A stretch of DNA of 64,000 bases from the NCBI GenBank assembly GCA_003439945.1, contig QVRM01002067.1, positions 124,001 to 188,000 on the forward strand, in the 5' to 3' direction. A program made the position numbers and the translations under genes. Positions 1 through 12,969 of the stretch are shown here, piece after piece. This DNA is from Dermanyssus gallinae (Eukaryota > Arthropoda > Arachnida > Mesostigmata > Dermanyssidae). Under the pieces are notes generated by a model. That model saw only the letters and a list, made by a program, of their open reading frames with translations. It ran no database searches and was not told the origin of the DNA. The first letter of the stretch is position 1, and each line of letters starts with the position of its first letter.

Positions 1-57
1 GACGACGACAACAACAGCAATAACTGCAGCAGCAGCAGCAGCAACAACAACAACAAC
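1..57. repeat. GAC/CAA/GCA trinucleotide repeat
   Basis: Mixed GAC, AAC and AGC triplets including five consecutive GCA units; it continues beyond the window edge. Confidence 0.85.
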
Positions 58-840
58 ATTGATGGAGGGATGTCGAAAGAGAGCGCGCCAGAGAGATTGA
101 TCGCGATATTCGGGCTAGACAAGTCTGCATGGGAGAAGGAGATGTATAGGGAGAGAAGGAGAGGAAATTATGACAAAGAGGAAGATCGGACAGGGGTGTC
201 TGTCTGTGGCTGCCTGGTGACACCAAACTGACGACAAATCAGAAGTAGCGTTACAACATGCTACCTATCTATCACCACTACTACTGCTACTACTACTACG
301 ACATGCACTCGGTCAGCATACGTCGTCAAAGAGCGGCCTGTCGTTGTCGCTGTCGTTGTTGAGCCTGGAGCCGCGCTCATGGACCTCTTGTCGTAGCCAC
401 AGGCCGGGCTAGCGAGACGACACCTCGACTTCAACGCGCCACTCTTTCTCACAGCCACTCAGACGCCATAGCCGCCAGCTGAGGCCGCTGTACGGACTAA
501 GGCAGTTCTCCGATGTCCGACGCACCGCTGCCGAACTACGTTAAGCACCATCACCAACCTCGCCACCTCGGTCGCCTCGTGGCAAGTCAAACGTCACTAA
601 CATATATATACATACATGTACATAGTGAGATTCCGAATGCATTTACCTGAGTGTAAATAATAAAAAGTCCCACTGAGTGTGGTAACAAAAAACTTCAGCC
701 CTACGTGCAGATTTAGTGTCGACTACATGGACAAGATTCCAAGTACCGTCTTTGCGTTACCCCGCTATAAAAATAAAGAAAGATGTTTGGTCACCACAAT
801 TCACCAGCACCTACGTGAGATCTCGTAGGTAATCTGAGCC
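58..840. other. No gene seen
   Basis: Purine-rich GA stretch near 100-180 and short CTA and GTC runs (281-300, 340-361). Frames are short and show no recognisable domain. Confidence 0.4.
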
Positions 841-972
841 ATTTACATTACCACATTCTATATACCTTACCAAATTTCCACTACTACATTCTATATACCT
901 TACCAAATTTACATTACCACATTCTATATACCTTACCAAATTTACATTACCACATTCTATATACCTTACCAA
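841..972. repeat. 33-bp minisatellite, four copies
   Basis: Four head-to-tail 33-bp units at 841-873, 874-906, 907-939 and 940-972. Each contains ACATTCTATATACCTTACCAA; copy 2 is the most diverged, with TTCCACTACTA in place of TTACATTACCA. Because 33 is a multiple of three, the minus strand stays open and repeats LVRYIECGNVN, but codon choice and context give no reason to think it is a protein. Confidence 0.9.
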
Positions 973-2384
973 ACAGAGCGCGAGCTCTGTTATTTTACCT
1001 GAGTTCGCTAGAGTTGGTTTTCTTTTCACAAGACGGGTTTTTCGTGTTAAAATTGGTTTTTCTTCATGCTATGGGTTTTTCCCCCTGCAGATAGTTCTGC
1101 AGTCATCTGGATAGATGGTGGCCCGAAGACGCTATGTTACGGTATGTGAGTACGGTAGATTTTCCCAATTAAAAGTTGCTATTTTGCTGAGGCTGGGTAA
1201 ACATCAATGCGCTTCGCGTCGTCTTAATGGAACATAACGTCTTGTGTATTTCCGAGACTGTCTCTTTTTTTGGAGGGCGGCAAAAACTTGGCCAAAGTGG
1301 TCACAGTAGACAACCGTGTCTACTGTTTGGCCACTTGAAAGAAACTCGTTATGGAAGATGCCATGTCTATCCCACTAAACACAGGACAAAATCCTGCGCG
1401 ACTAGGTTATTTTCTTTAGCGTCTTCTGGGAAGTTTGGCCTGGGGCGCTTCAGGATCTTCCACGTTTCACATTATTGTAAAAGACAAATTTTTGCCACAG
1501 AGAACCGACATTTGCTGTGTATGACAAACATCAACAACAGAAGAAGAGCATTTTGCTAGACGCTCTATTTTGTTGCAGTCGCTTAAATCATGAGGTAACC
1601 ATTGGTTCAACTTGGACACTAAACTATGAGTATGAAGGTGAGTAAATGGTTGTGTGACACACCTCGAAGTCCATGGCTAACCACGCGTAGTCGCTTGCGG
1701 ATTCTATACCACTGTTTCGAGCAAGCGGTATTCCTCGAGCGTAATAGGCCTTCTAGAACGGGGTTCATCTAGAAGACTCAAGTTGCCGGAACGAACTTGG
1801 AGAACCAATTGTAGCACGAAGTCTTTGAAATGCTGTCCTCGCCAAATGTACTTCAAATATTTCGGACAGTTTTCGCACAATACCTGTAAGATCTATTTGA
1901 ACTCATACACAAACCTGTCGAACTAAACAGCGAAAAGTGCCGCCCGTGACAGGCATTTTTTGCTGTTTATTTTGACAGGAGTCATAAAGGAAAACAATGA
2001 TTAAAATCCCTTTTTAAAGCTTTCGAAGATTCTACAGTTGTTTGCAGTTACTAAGATATAGTTTGTGTCGTTTTGGAAACATGGCACACGTTTCAGGGGC
2101 GTGTCGGGCACCACGTATAAAAATTCCACTTACTTAATTTCCTAATATTTTCACAGTTCAATTTATGTAAAGGTCGGCCTAGGTTTAGTAGGGGAGATTG
2201 CCAACTATTCTGGCACTAAAAGTGCTGTTTTGATCTCGGCGCGATACGCTTATTTAGCAACATTTCTTAAATTTGGTAGTGGATAATGTTGTTCAGCGGA
2301 TAAAAATACCTTAGCTTACAATCGTATGGCCAAAAAGATAAAAAGCTGAATTAAGTCACCACTATATTTTTTGTACGTTATTAT

Positions 2385-2386
<2 letters not shown>
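973..2386. other. No gene seen
   Basis: Mostly unique sequence with a foldback at 1295-1336. A 110-codon plus-strand frame at 1227-1559 has no recognisable domain and no codon bias. Confidence 0.4.
1295..1336. repeat. Short imperfect hairpin
   Basis: Arms 1295-1312 and 1317-1336 pair over AAGTGG and CAGTAGACA with an internal 3/5-nt bulge and a 4-nt loop (ACCG). It is a miRNA-precursor-sized foldback with nothing else to support expression. Confidence 0.5.

Positions 2387-2436
<50 letters not shown>
2387..2436. repeat. TA dinucleotide array
   Basis: About 25 uninterrupted AT units. Confidence 0.95.
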
Positions 2437-2438
<2 letters not shown>

Positions 2439-3339
2439 CGCCGTTTCACACTAGCTTGGGCGGCACGTGAAGTGAGTTGCGTGTGTTACAACCGCCCAGT
2501 CCACAGTATAAGTTTATGTTCTTTATGGTAATAATTATACTCTACTACTACTATTACGCGAATGGCCGGCCATATAAGACTTATCGTTTGTTTGCTCATT
2601 TGCGGCCGCATATATTGTTGTTGGAGCGACAGTAGCGGGACAGCAGCAGCAGCAGCTAAGCGATTTATGACCTGGCTGGCCGGAGTGCGTCTGATCCAAA
2701 ACGAAACTCCTCTTTTGTAGACAACGCACCGTCGACGTCGCAATGAAATGCATTCATGCTTATAACATTGCTTTATCATCATACAAGATGCTGCTGATCT
2801 GACGATAAACGATCCTCATTAGGCGAGGGCTAGACAGGCTGCTACGAACTCGGTGTATAGACCACTTCTTCTCGTCCAGCCGCAGACGAAGGCCCTCGTG
2901 TTCGTCATTTTGCCGTCGTCGTCGTCGTCGTCGTCGCCTTCATCGATGGCCACGACCAAAAGCTCAGATCGGCATTGGCCGATTGTTGCGGCTAGCGGAC
3001 GCGGCAGGACAAGACGCGAAACCGCGAAACACAACGACAACAGCCGACGGCAATAACAAGAATCAATCGCAGCAACGACAAAAACAATAATAACAACAAC
3101 CAGAGTTGTTAATGAGGGAAGCTACAAAGATAAAAGTAGCGGCGAAACCAACGGGAAAAAATGGCACGATGCACGCGAAATGACGAGCAAGTCATGAATG
3201 TATTATTGATCTACGCCCCGCTCAAATCGACGTTTTCCGAATCAACCCGAACATCTGTGGGAAGATTTGCCTTATACGCACACCTCCAAGCAACTGCAGC
3301 TGTAGGGGTAAAAATTAGACTTTGAACTGGAGTAATGCG

Positions 3340-3557
3340 TGCAGTTGTTGATATTACTGCAGTTAATGTGGTTGATGTTGTTGCTCCTATTGTTATTGTT
3401 GTGGTGTTGCTGCTATTGTTGTTGTTATACTTGCTGCGTCTGTTGTTGTTAATGTGTTGTCATCGGTTTTGTTATGCACGTAGTCGTCACCCTTCACCTT
3501 GTATTTATCATTAATAATGTTAGCACAACAAAAAGTAGTAGTGGTAGTAGTAGCTGT

Positions 3558-3589
<32 letters not shown>

Positions 3590-3660
3590 TTGTTGTTGTT
3601 CTTGTTGCTGCTGGTACTGTTGTAATTGCCACTGTTGTGGTCATCGCTTTGTTGCTTTTG
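3340..3660. repeat. TTG/CTG trinucleotide-rich block
   Basis: Imperfect TTG and CTG triplets, densest at 3550-3625. They make long Cys or Thr/Ala runs in several frames, which are artefacts of the repeat. Confidence 0.85.
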
Positions 3661-6600
3661 TAATTAGCGCCGACGTGTGGCTGATTGTTTTAAAGCCCTC
3701 GAACTTCTGACAAAGAGATGTGACGGCAACATGCGCTTTGTTGGCTGCGATTTATGTACGGGCATTGCCCTGTTCTGCATCTTTCTGCCCCCTTTGAAAC
3801 GACTGATCAACTTCTGCCGCCTTGTTTTCAAATTTTGATATTTATTCGTTGAAGGCTGCCATCCTCAGGAGAGCGCCACGTTCGCTCAGAAACTTAACTA
3901 TTAACTAGGTTGACTCCAGTGAGCAATTTTCCCGATCGCAGATGGTATAGCGACCCCCTAGTGAATAAAAAAACTGGTTTTAATTTGATCTTGTGTTCTA
4001 AAATTCACTTTAGTTGGTTACTATACAGTGGACATAACCGTAAAGCTATAACCAACTATCGAATGTCTCTGTTGTCGGGGTATTTCCGGCAGCCCTATTT
4101 TCAGTGATGAATAATTTTTATTCAAATATGTGCTTTGGAAGTTCCAACATGTTAACAGGAGCCCGTTGATTATTAGTTTGCCAAAATAGTTACGCATCCT
4201 TTTGATTGTCGGAAGCTGCTTTAGAACTCACAAGTGCCACAAACATATGCACTCTGTCTGACTCGAAGTTTGGAAGTGCAGTGCACGACGCAGTACCTAG
4301 GATTTACATAGAACAGCAGTTCTAGCAGTGTACAGAGCAGTGTAAAGTTGTATGTTGCAGTATACAGAGTCTGAAGTACATGAATATACATGCCGTCCTT
4401 GCTAACCTTGCTGATCTCCTCCAATTATGTTTTTCAAACAGTTTCTAAAGTAAGTTGCTCTTTCTTTTCCTACATCGCAAGCGGCTGACGGAGTCAACGA
4501 ATCTCGTTTTCCGTTACGTATATCACCAAACTTGTTTTCTAGTTCAGGGCTTATGGCAACGATTACGCTGACTATTACCTCGCTAACGAGAACACTGAGG
4601 TAAGGTTTGTCAAAGACGGTAATTCCTGAGTCGGGCTCTAGGCTTTTAAGTGGTGATTGATCCACTATGGCGTCGCCTATCTTGAATTAATTGAAAGGTC
4701 AACAAAAAAGTTGACTGGTTCTAGTTTACATTCTTGTCTTAAACCGACACAAGTTAAGAGTGCAGCTTGAACCGATAATGCTATCGGTAAACACCTGACA
4801 AAATTAAACGACTAATATCTATAAAGTTAACCACAATGCGTTGCAAAACGCCTGTCTGCGTTCAGCCATCTACGGGGCAATTTTAGTGTCTCTATACGCG
4901 CTTAGCTTGTTTTCTACATTCCTGTGGTAAACATAAGTTCGCGCGCATGGACCTCACGTGGTGGTTGACCGACGCCGACGCAACCATCCCGCGCGCACCA
5001 TCCACGCGGCCGTACAGCAGACAGCGACAGTAGCAGCAACAGCAGACTCCTTCCCGTATTGTGCACAGAGTGCACCCTGCATGTGCACACCTACACACCA
5101 AAAGTGCAAGCAGCACATGGACACACATGAGAGACGCACGGACGTCGCTCGTAGAAAAACGACACATGTGCGCAGACGCCGATCGGCTTCCCCTTGACAC
5201 TGGACGATGAAGCCTTCCATATGATGCCGGCGAGGATATAGCCCCTGATATAAAAGGGTGACATATGTATTTAACTCATACATGTCAAGCGAATAATAAA
5301 TCAAATTTTTAGAAGCATATGTGATTGCATCACCGTTATGTAATTTGGTTGAATAATATTGTACCGGCCAGCGGACGGCCGACTGGTGGCCAACTGGTGA
5401 GGTATCGTCCGCGTTGTAGTAAGTACTCCGTGAAGGAACTAAGTAGTCAGTGCCGGACGCCGATGACAAGCCGTGTGACGCCGGGCAGTACGACATAAGC
5501 TTAGAGGCAGTAGGCCCAAACACAAAAGTTGAAGATAAACTAAAAAGCCTATTTTTCAAATCATATTTTTTATCTGGGAGGTTTTGGGAATACATAATGC
5601 ACATGCGTCTCTAGCAGCCTGCGTGACTAGTGGGGAACTCACATACGCACTAAACACGGATTCCTCCCCCCCCCCCAGACTCGGTACTTTTTTGGCATTA
5701 TTTCCAAGCCGTGGGAGAGCAGAGGCGCCTGCCGTTCTCCTCTACTCAGCTCTATCTCTTTCTATCATCCCACATGTTTACCTGCGGTTGGAGAGGGGGT
5801 TACTGCTACTTTGTAAACCGTCCTGTGAGGGTGCGTCAAGACCATAAGGGCCCGGGTGCTCCCGCCCTCTTCCTTTCTCGGACCTAAATCATATAGAGCT
5901 GGTAAAGAGAACAATGCCAGGTGTACGATGAGGAATGCCTTCGACTCCCTTGTTTTGCCCAACTGTGTTGGAAATTCGAGTTCCGGCTACATAGACTCTT
6001 ATGCATAATGGTTGGTCCGGGAAGGATATTTATTTTTATTATAAGTAGCTATTCGGACAATAGTATAGCAACACTCTAGTTCGTGTTTGACATAAAAGGT
6101 TTTACAAAGCGAAACCATGTGTCAATTTTCTAAACCCTTCGGCATCTAGAATGTAAAATATTGTTTTAAGGAAGTTGTTTTGAATGGTCTAAAATAAAAA
6201 AACCACCTCCTTAAAAATGTTTTAAATTATAAATGCTGAAAATTTCGCTTTCTAAATTTAGTGCAACTTCGGATATTAAAGCGTTTTATAACGTTATGAG
6301 TTGCACTCTTTCGTAAACTTGAGTTTCGCTTTGAAATGAAAGCTGATAATTGCCTCGCACAGGTGGACTTGAAAAGGCCTCGAGTTCCTTGGACCGTAAA
6401 AATGATCCTTCAAAATAAACATAAGCTCCTCGTTCCACCGAACCCTTTAAGAGTATTCTTAACTAAGGGAGCAACTGTATATTCGAGCTAGATCTTGAAA
6501 GAATTTTGCACTGCCCAATAGCCATCATTGGATGTTGGGCTTATATAAGATTTGTAGCAGTTTTTACAAGCGATTTGTGCTTGCGGCGACATACCTTTGC

Positions 6601-7320
6601 AACACAGACGACCGTTTCAAAGTAATATCTAAACTTACCTTGTAATTCAAATTCACCATGTTAGTTGCCTCTAAAGCGTTATAAATGTATCTCTGCTGTT
6701 ACAATTGCTGTCTGGCTGAACACATACGAGTGTTCAGCAGATGGTACGACTGTGGCGGCAGAATTATCAGTGAAATGATCTAAGGTTGTTAGGATAACGT
6801 CATAATTATGATGTTAGTCATTATTAGTATTTGTGTGTCAATTAACAATACAAAAAAAAGCTTAACGTACAATTCAAGGTTTCCAATTTTAGCTTTTTTG
6901 GCATCGATCAGTGGTATTTTAGCAAGCGGATGCGTGCGAAACGCGCGTGCATGAAAAATATGTGAGGATATATTTGGTTTTACCACTGCCGCGATTGGCA
7001 GGCAATATAAGGCGATTCATTCACAAGTAGATTCATTCAGCCATGCCTGTGCACATGGGTGTTGTGTAGCAGACCTGCGCGTCGGCATCCGTAATCTTTT
7101 ACGGAGAAATTTTCGTCACTCACGAAGCTCCATTGAGGTCGTTCGTGAAGTCTCTTTCACACGATCAAACACACGAGAGCTCTTCTTATACACACAGACA
7201 GAGACGTGCCGACCCACGGCCGACGCAAAGGCGATCAAAGCACGATCAAGCGCTTTCTCCTGCCCCTCGGTCTAAACGTACAGCAGCGGCGTATCCATGC
7301 TGTGTTTAAAAACGCCGATA
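3661..7320. other. No gene seen
   Basis: Unique-looking DNA. The longest frame (216 codons, minus, 4954-5604) has no recognisable domain and unbiased codons. A C11 run lies at 5666-5676. Confidence 0.4.
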
Positions 7321-8335
7321 CCAGTAGTAATTGGCGTTGTAATGCTAATCATTGTTGGTGTTGTTGTTGTTGTGGTTGTTCCTGCTGCTCAAGTGTAGCT
7401 GCCTTCTCTCTTACATCATCTGTGTGGTAGTGATGAGTGTGGGCTTTTTCCTACTTTACTCTTCTGAGAGCTGAGAGAAGACGCCGAGGATCCGACGAGT
7501 GTCGGCGCAGCATCGATCTGCACGACGGCATATTTGACTTGATTGCCGCTTACAATTCAAGTCAAACAGTGAAAGACGGTCAGCATCGCGACGAAGAGCT
7601 TTGATCAAACGGGGGATTGGTCATCGGCTGTATTCTCCCTTTCTCTCTCTCTCTCTTTGCTTTCTGCCGTGTGTGTGAGCGTGATTCACACCAGCCATTC
7701 ATGTAGTTGATAACCTTGTTGTTGTTGTTGTTGTTGCTGTTGTTGTTGTAGATGTAGATTGTTGCTATTGCTGCTGTCGTCGTCGATGAGGGCATTGGTG
7801 CCGTTCATAGGTAGACACGTTCCTACTATTGCTGCATCTCTGGGCAGTTATCTGGCGGATGCTCTACGGCTGACACGACGCACGTTCTTTTGACATTCGG
7901 ATTCTGCCATCGCCACCATTCAGTCGTCCCATTCGTAGACGAGTGGGGTGGCTAGCTGGACTGGGAATAGGCGTATAGGCAGGCGTACAAAGAGACACGC
8001 ACCTACAACCAATCAGCCTCAATCGGATATTTCTCTATGCCCCCTCCCCCTCTCCCTTATAAGAGTTCTCCACCTAATTCTGCGAGCTCTGCAACGATGC
8101 GCTAGGAACAGGGCAAGACAGTGTACGCTCATAACGCTAAAACAGGCTAATAGAAGTTTTTGATATAGAAATAACTACTAGTAAGAGCTGTTGACGCCGC
8201 TGTCATTGTTGTTGCCGCCGCTTTTATTGTTGCTAGTAGTTGTTGTTGCTGCTGCTGCTGCTAATGATGTTGTTGTTATTGTTGTTGTCGTCGTCGTCCT
8301 CCTCGCCCTCATTGTTGTAGTGTAGCGGAGAAGGG
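7320..8335. repeat. Clusters of TTG/GTC/CTG trinucleotides
   Basis: Clusters at about 7325-7395, 7705-7785 and 8190-8310 separated by unique sequence. Encoded Asn/Cys/Thr runs are repeat artefacts. Confidence 0.8.
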
Positions 8336-8919
8336 GGCAGGGGACGGGGGGGAGAGGCAGTCACCACTTGAGGAACCGGCCACTCAAACAGATGACGACG
8401 TCTCATCACCACCGCCGTATTCTATCTCTATTTTTCTTCTCTATTATCGCTTTCGGCCGTCGAGTCTCGAGCGGATCTGCCTGCCCGCCCCCCCCTCGAT
8501 CACCACCACCCCCCCACCCTCATCCTCTCGATCTCCCCCAATATGATGATGATGATGATCAAATGAAGCCTGATCGTCGGCGATTCGTTCGTTGTTTCGA
8601 AGACGACAACGTTCCAACAACACTCGGAGCCCGCCAAAGTAGCGGCAACGGCAAACAACAACGGCAGCCAGTAGCCGTGCCAGCCGCCAGCCACCAGTTG
8701 TTACCACTGCGGCAGGCATTGCCTTCTCGTATGCCTGCCGACACTGCTGCTGCGGTAGCGGCTGCCGCTCATGGTGCTGTCGCGGCCGCCTTTGAAGCTC
8801 GCGACATCTCCTTGATTTGGTCGTTCTTTTGAGCACGAGAGCAAAGAAACATCATCGAACGATTGAAGCAACACCGACGATCAAGCAGGTCGTCTGATAC
8901 GCGCACCAACACACTTACA

Positions 8920-9110
8920 AACGCTCACACAGAGAGACACAGAGATTGACAGGGAGAGAGAAACACAGAGACGATATCCCCAGAGAGAGAGAGAGAGGAG
9001 AGAGAGAGAGCGAAATCGAGAGAAAGAGGGAGAGATGGGGTTAGAGAGAAAGATATTTAGGTCGAAATTGAGGGAGAAAAGAGAACGCCAAATCGAAAGA
9101 AAGAGAGCGG
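8920..9110 (+). repeat. Polypurine GA-rich tract
   Basis: Almost unbroken G/A on the plus strand with several GAGAGAGA runs. Long mirror-like purine tracts can form triplex DNA; no function is shown here. Confidence 0.8.
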
Positions 9111-9537
9111 TTTGCGGCGCGCTTTTTTGAAGAAGAACCCGCCAGTGACGCCGCCGCCGCCGTCGCCGCCGACCACAAGAACGGTGACGTCGTGGACTTC
9201 AACAGCGCGTCGCTGAGTGCGCTTCATTCGTCGATTCGTCCATCGTTGGCGCCAATGACCACTTCACTCCGTCAAACGCCGCGCGCGCTCACCTCGCATC
9301 ACAAGCGGATGTACACAAACTCACGGCGACTTACACACACACAAAAACAGAACACAGAAACAGAACACAAAGAGACACAGTCAGTCAGTCAGTCAGACCG
9401 ACAGGCAGATAGTCACGCGCGAGAATAGAACACCCATCTTGCCCATGTAGATAAAGGGATTCCTATCCACACACACATATACACACGTGCAGACACGCAA
9501 GCATGTCCACTCCAAGCCTGTCCGCCCGCACACACAC

Positions 9538-9540
<3 letters not shown>

Positions 9541-9575
<35 letters not shown>
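9541..9575. repeat. TA dinucleotide array
   Basis: About 17 TA units, preceded by CA-rich DNA. Confidence 0.95.
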
Positions 9576-9578
<3 letters not shown>

Positions 9579-10229
9579 CGTACATTCGCCCTCTTTATCC
9601 TATAAGACTATCATTCAATTGCCCTTGCGCGTGCACTCGTGATTTTTGTCGTCTCTACTCCCTCTCTCTCTCTCTTTCCGTCCTGCGTTCTCTCCTGGCC
9701 ATTGACTGGCACAGACAGTGGATACCAGACAGAGAGATCATCATCATCATCGCCTTCGAGCCTCACATTGCTCAAATAGCCCCGTTCCTAAAGGCGCTAA
9801 TAAACGAGTTGGTCAAGCGACACTGTCTGCGTGCCGTAGACTTCTCAACAGTGGCGCCGCCAGACTTGGCAGCAGAGACTGATCTTCATCATCCTCGGCA
9901 TGATCATCATCATTATCATCATCCGCCGATCATTCGAGGATCATAGTTGATCGAGCGGAAAACGAAAGAAAGAGATGACTGCCTGCTACACGAATACAAA
10001 TACGATATTATCATCATTATTATTATTATTATGATTATCGTTGTTCTCTGCCGCAATTCTCAACGGCGCCAGCCTCGAGACCAAACCTCGGTGGTCTCGG
10101 TGGTCTAGATCTACTTGTTGTCGTCACCGGCATCTCCATAAATGGCCCGTTTTGATAGCGGCAACGGGTAGAAAACGACGAACTGTAGACGAAATCGTCG
10201 AGAAACACTGCCAGAGATCCGGAAGTGTC

Positions 10230-10240
10230 TATATATATAT

Positions 10241-10277
<37 letters not shown>
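10230..10277. repeat. TA dinucleotide array
   Basis: Two TA runs joined by ATAAATA. The flanks are moderately GC-rich but show no gene. Confidence 0.95.
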
Positions 10278-12794
10278 GGAAGAACAACACGGCAACAATA
10301 TAGAAAAGAAACGGGAAAACGAACCAAAAGTGCTAGACGTAGAAATGAAGGCAACATAGGCGAACCACGCACGAGGAACGGATAACAATGACGTTGAGGA
10401 CTAGCAGTGCCGCCGTCTGGTAGTGCCGGCCGGCCAGTCTACTCAAGCGCCAAATGCGAGCGTGACGAAGCGGCGCATTGGCAGGCTAATTGAATCACAT
10501 TGGGTCTCGGATTGAATCTGTCAATTTGTTCAAATCTTAGTCTACTCGAGAAGAAAGCCGCACGATCAGATTTAAACATTCATAAGGTAATAACAACGAC
10601 GATCGAACGGCTTCGTCAAAAAAATAGCGCGATTCGCTTGAAGTGGCTACACAGTGGCTAAACGTGCCTATGAAATCGCGAGTGGTAACGAATGGGAAAC
10701 CACCAGTTGAAAGACTTCTCGCGGCAAATCCAGCCGAACCATGTTAGGTTTGTACGTGAGCGCAAAGTGCGTCACTCGAGATCATGCACAGGCCGAGCAT
10801 TAAGTAGACAGCCTTTCGGCCGAGGGCCGGCGTCGTGTTTCGGCATAACAGCCCGTCTCCAGCACTGCCGAGAAAACGCCGCTCTGTCAGTGCGAGCGTG
10901 AACGTAACCGTAACGCGGGTGACATAAAGCACACGCTTGCACGGAGCATCTCCTAACTTGAGTGACCGTCTTCTAGCGAATGACGTAAACCGACATCTCC
11001 TCCATGGCTGACGGCACTTTTGCAGGTGATCTAGCTTTACCGGACACGCTTCTTTAGTGCGTTGTATTGATAGCATGCACGATGAACATGACTCAATTCT
11101 TCCGTAAGGCGAATGGCCGTGCGCGGTTTTGCACTGATACATGTATAGCCACACATATCGATTTCACTTGTTACTGGGAAATGTGTCAGACGTCAATATG
11201 CAGCGGACACGGGTAACACAATTAGCCAATTAAATACAACACTATAAGGTTCTCGTGCGCATGCACTAGCGCACAGAGACTACTGCAGACGCTTCTGTGT
11301 CAGTTCGCAAATAGCAGGTTCTAGCGCAGCTTCTTCTTTGACTCTACCATGTAAAGCATCATATCATATGATATCACCTTTATTGAAAAAGGGGTATTAC
11401 AATAGAAGCAAAGTCGTTTCGAATCTGTGAACGACGTGCAATCTTCCAGGCAAATGAGTTGTTCACAACGTCCATCACGAGCAACCTCGTGAGGGTGGAT
11501 GGAGACGCCGCCCCGAAGATGATTTTGTCTTAGAACAAAATACCTAGTAATAAGATTCTGACGCGCTAGCTGTTTAAACATGCGGTAATCGGCGTGGTAT
11601 TAGTATTCGCTAACACTAGGCAATGCGATACGCTCGCATACTTGAAGTTATATGGGAAGTCTTCATTCAATGCCAAGAAACCCACGCCTCGTTATCGCTA
11701 TGGTCCACCGACGTTGCACCCGAGTTATACCCCATATCCCGTAGCAGGCACCCCCGGGGCACCCATGGCACGCTGAGTGAGACTACCCTGAGAGGCAGAT
11801 TGCACAGATCATCATCTTCTCTTCATTGATTTTCTCGGGCAGTCGTGACCCTCTCGTAATCTCGGTACCGCCTATTATAAACGCAACTCTGATAGGAAAT
11901 TGGCACGCACGTACTTGAAGGGTTACTTGAATCATGCAAACATTTCACAAAATTTGCAAACAAATTAAATACATGAATCTGCGGCTTATATGGCATGACA
12001 CCCACCGTAAATGCATAATCGCTGATAGTTTTTCGATTGGGTACCCAGTTTTCTGAGTAGTTCACTAACAAGCAGATATTTTAAATGTTTATTGTTTAAG
12101 TAATGTTATGTGTATATTTATATATACTAACATTTTTTATTACACAATTCAAATTTATTTATATTTCGTATGTTAGTACTTTGGAGTGAACAATTGTATC
12201 CGCGTGAACGTGTATTCACGGGTTCTCTAACCCAGGATCTCTCTGTCCAGTTTGACAATGTGCCCGGAATAGATGCTGCGTTTCCTCGTTGAATGCCGAG
12301 CGACAGCCTACGACGCATGATGGGCCAACGCGTTCACAAAGTAACCACAACGACATCGATGAGCAACGAGAGGGTCAACACCAAGCCGCAGTCCTGTGCT
12401 AATGCGCGTGTCTCGTCATCCAAAAGAGTCCATATTCGTGGACGTGGCAGGGCATGTAACCAAGCTCCAGCCCCTTGACTACTATCGGCTCGAAGCCTGG
12501 CTTTATCAGCCACGGTGAAGGGCCCTATCGATCATTAGTAGGCTTTGCTAATCGCCTTTTTGCAAGGATGCTGTCAACTGGTGTGATAGTCCTTCATCGG
12601 GAGGGGAGGACGAATAAGAAAACATCTGTCGCGTACAGCTTCCTGTAGTTCTACGTTATAAAGTTACCACCATCGTTATCCATAAGACTTCACTATCCGC
12701 AGCCGAGTCAATGATAACACCGATGGCGTAATCGTAATTACACAATAAAAAATACACAAACTATTTTTCTTTAATACATATTTTTGTTGGCAAC
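10278..12794. other. No gene seen
   Basis: Unique-looking DNA. A 136-codon minus-strand frame (10744-11154) is Cys-rich but has no recognisable domain or clear splice sites. Confidence 0.4.
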
Positions 12795-12969
12795 TATATA
12801 TATATATATAAATATATGTATATATATGTATATATATATACTATACTATATATATATATGTATATATATGTATATGTATATATATATAATATATATATAT
12901 ATATATGTATATATATGTATATGTCTATATATATATATATATATATATGTTATATATATATATATATAT
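12795..12969. repeat. Compound TA array with periodic G interruptions
   Basis: About 175 bp of TA with recurring TATATATG and GTATATGT interruptions, suggesting expansion of a higher-order unit rather than pure dinucleotide slippage. Confidence 0.95.

Noticed and set aside
811..1029. 72-codon minus-strand frame with LVRYIEC repeats
   Set aside because: It is the translation of the 33-bp minisatellite.
8368..8836. 154-codon plus-strand and 130-codon minus-strand open frames
   Set aside because: GC-rich low-complexity DNA open in several frames on both strands, with Pro, Asp, Ala and His runs; no coherent protein could be chosen.
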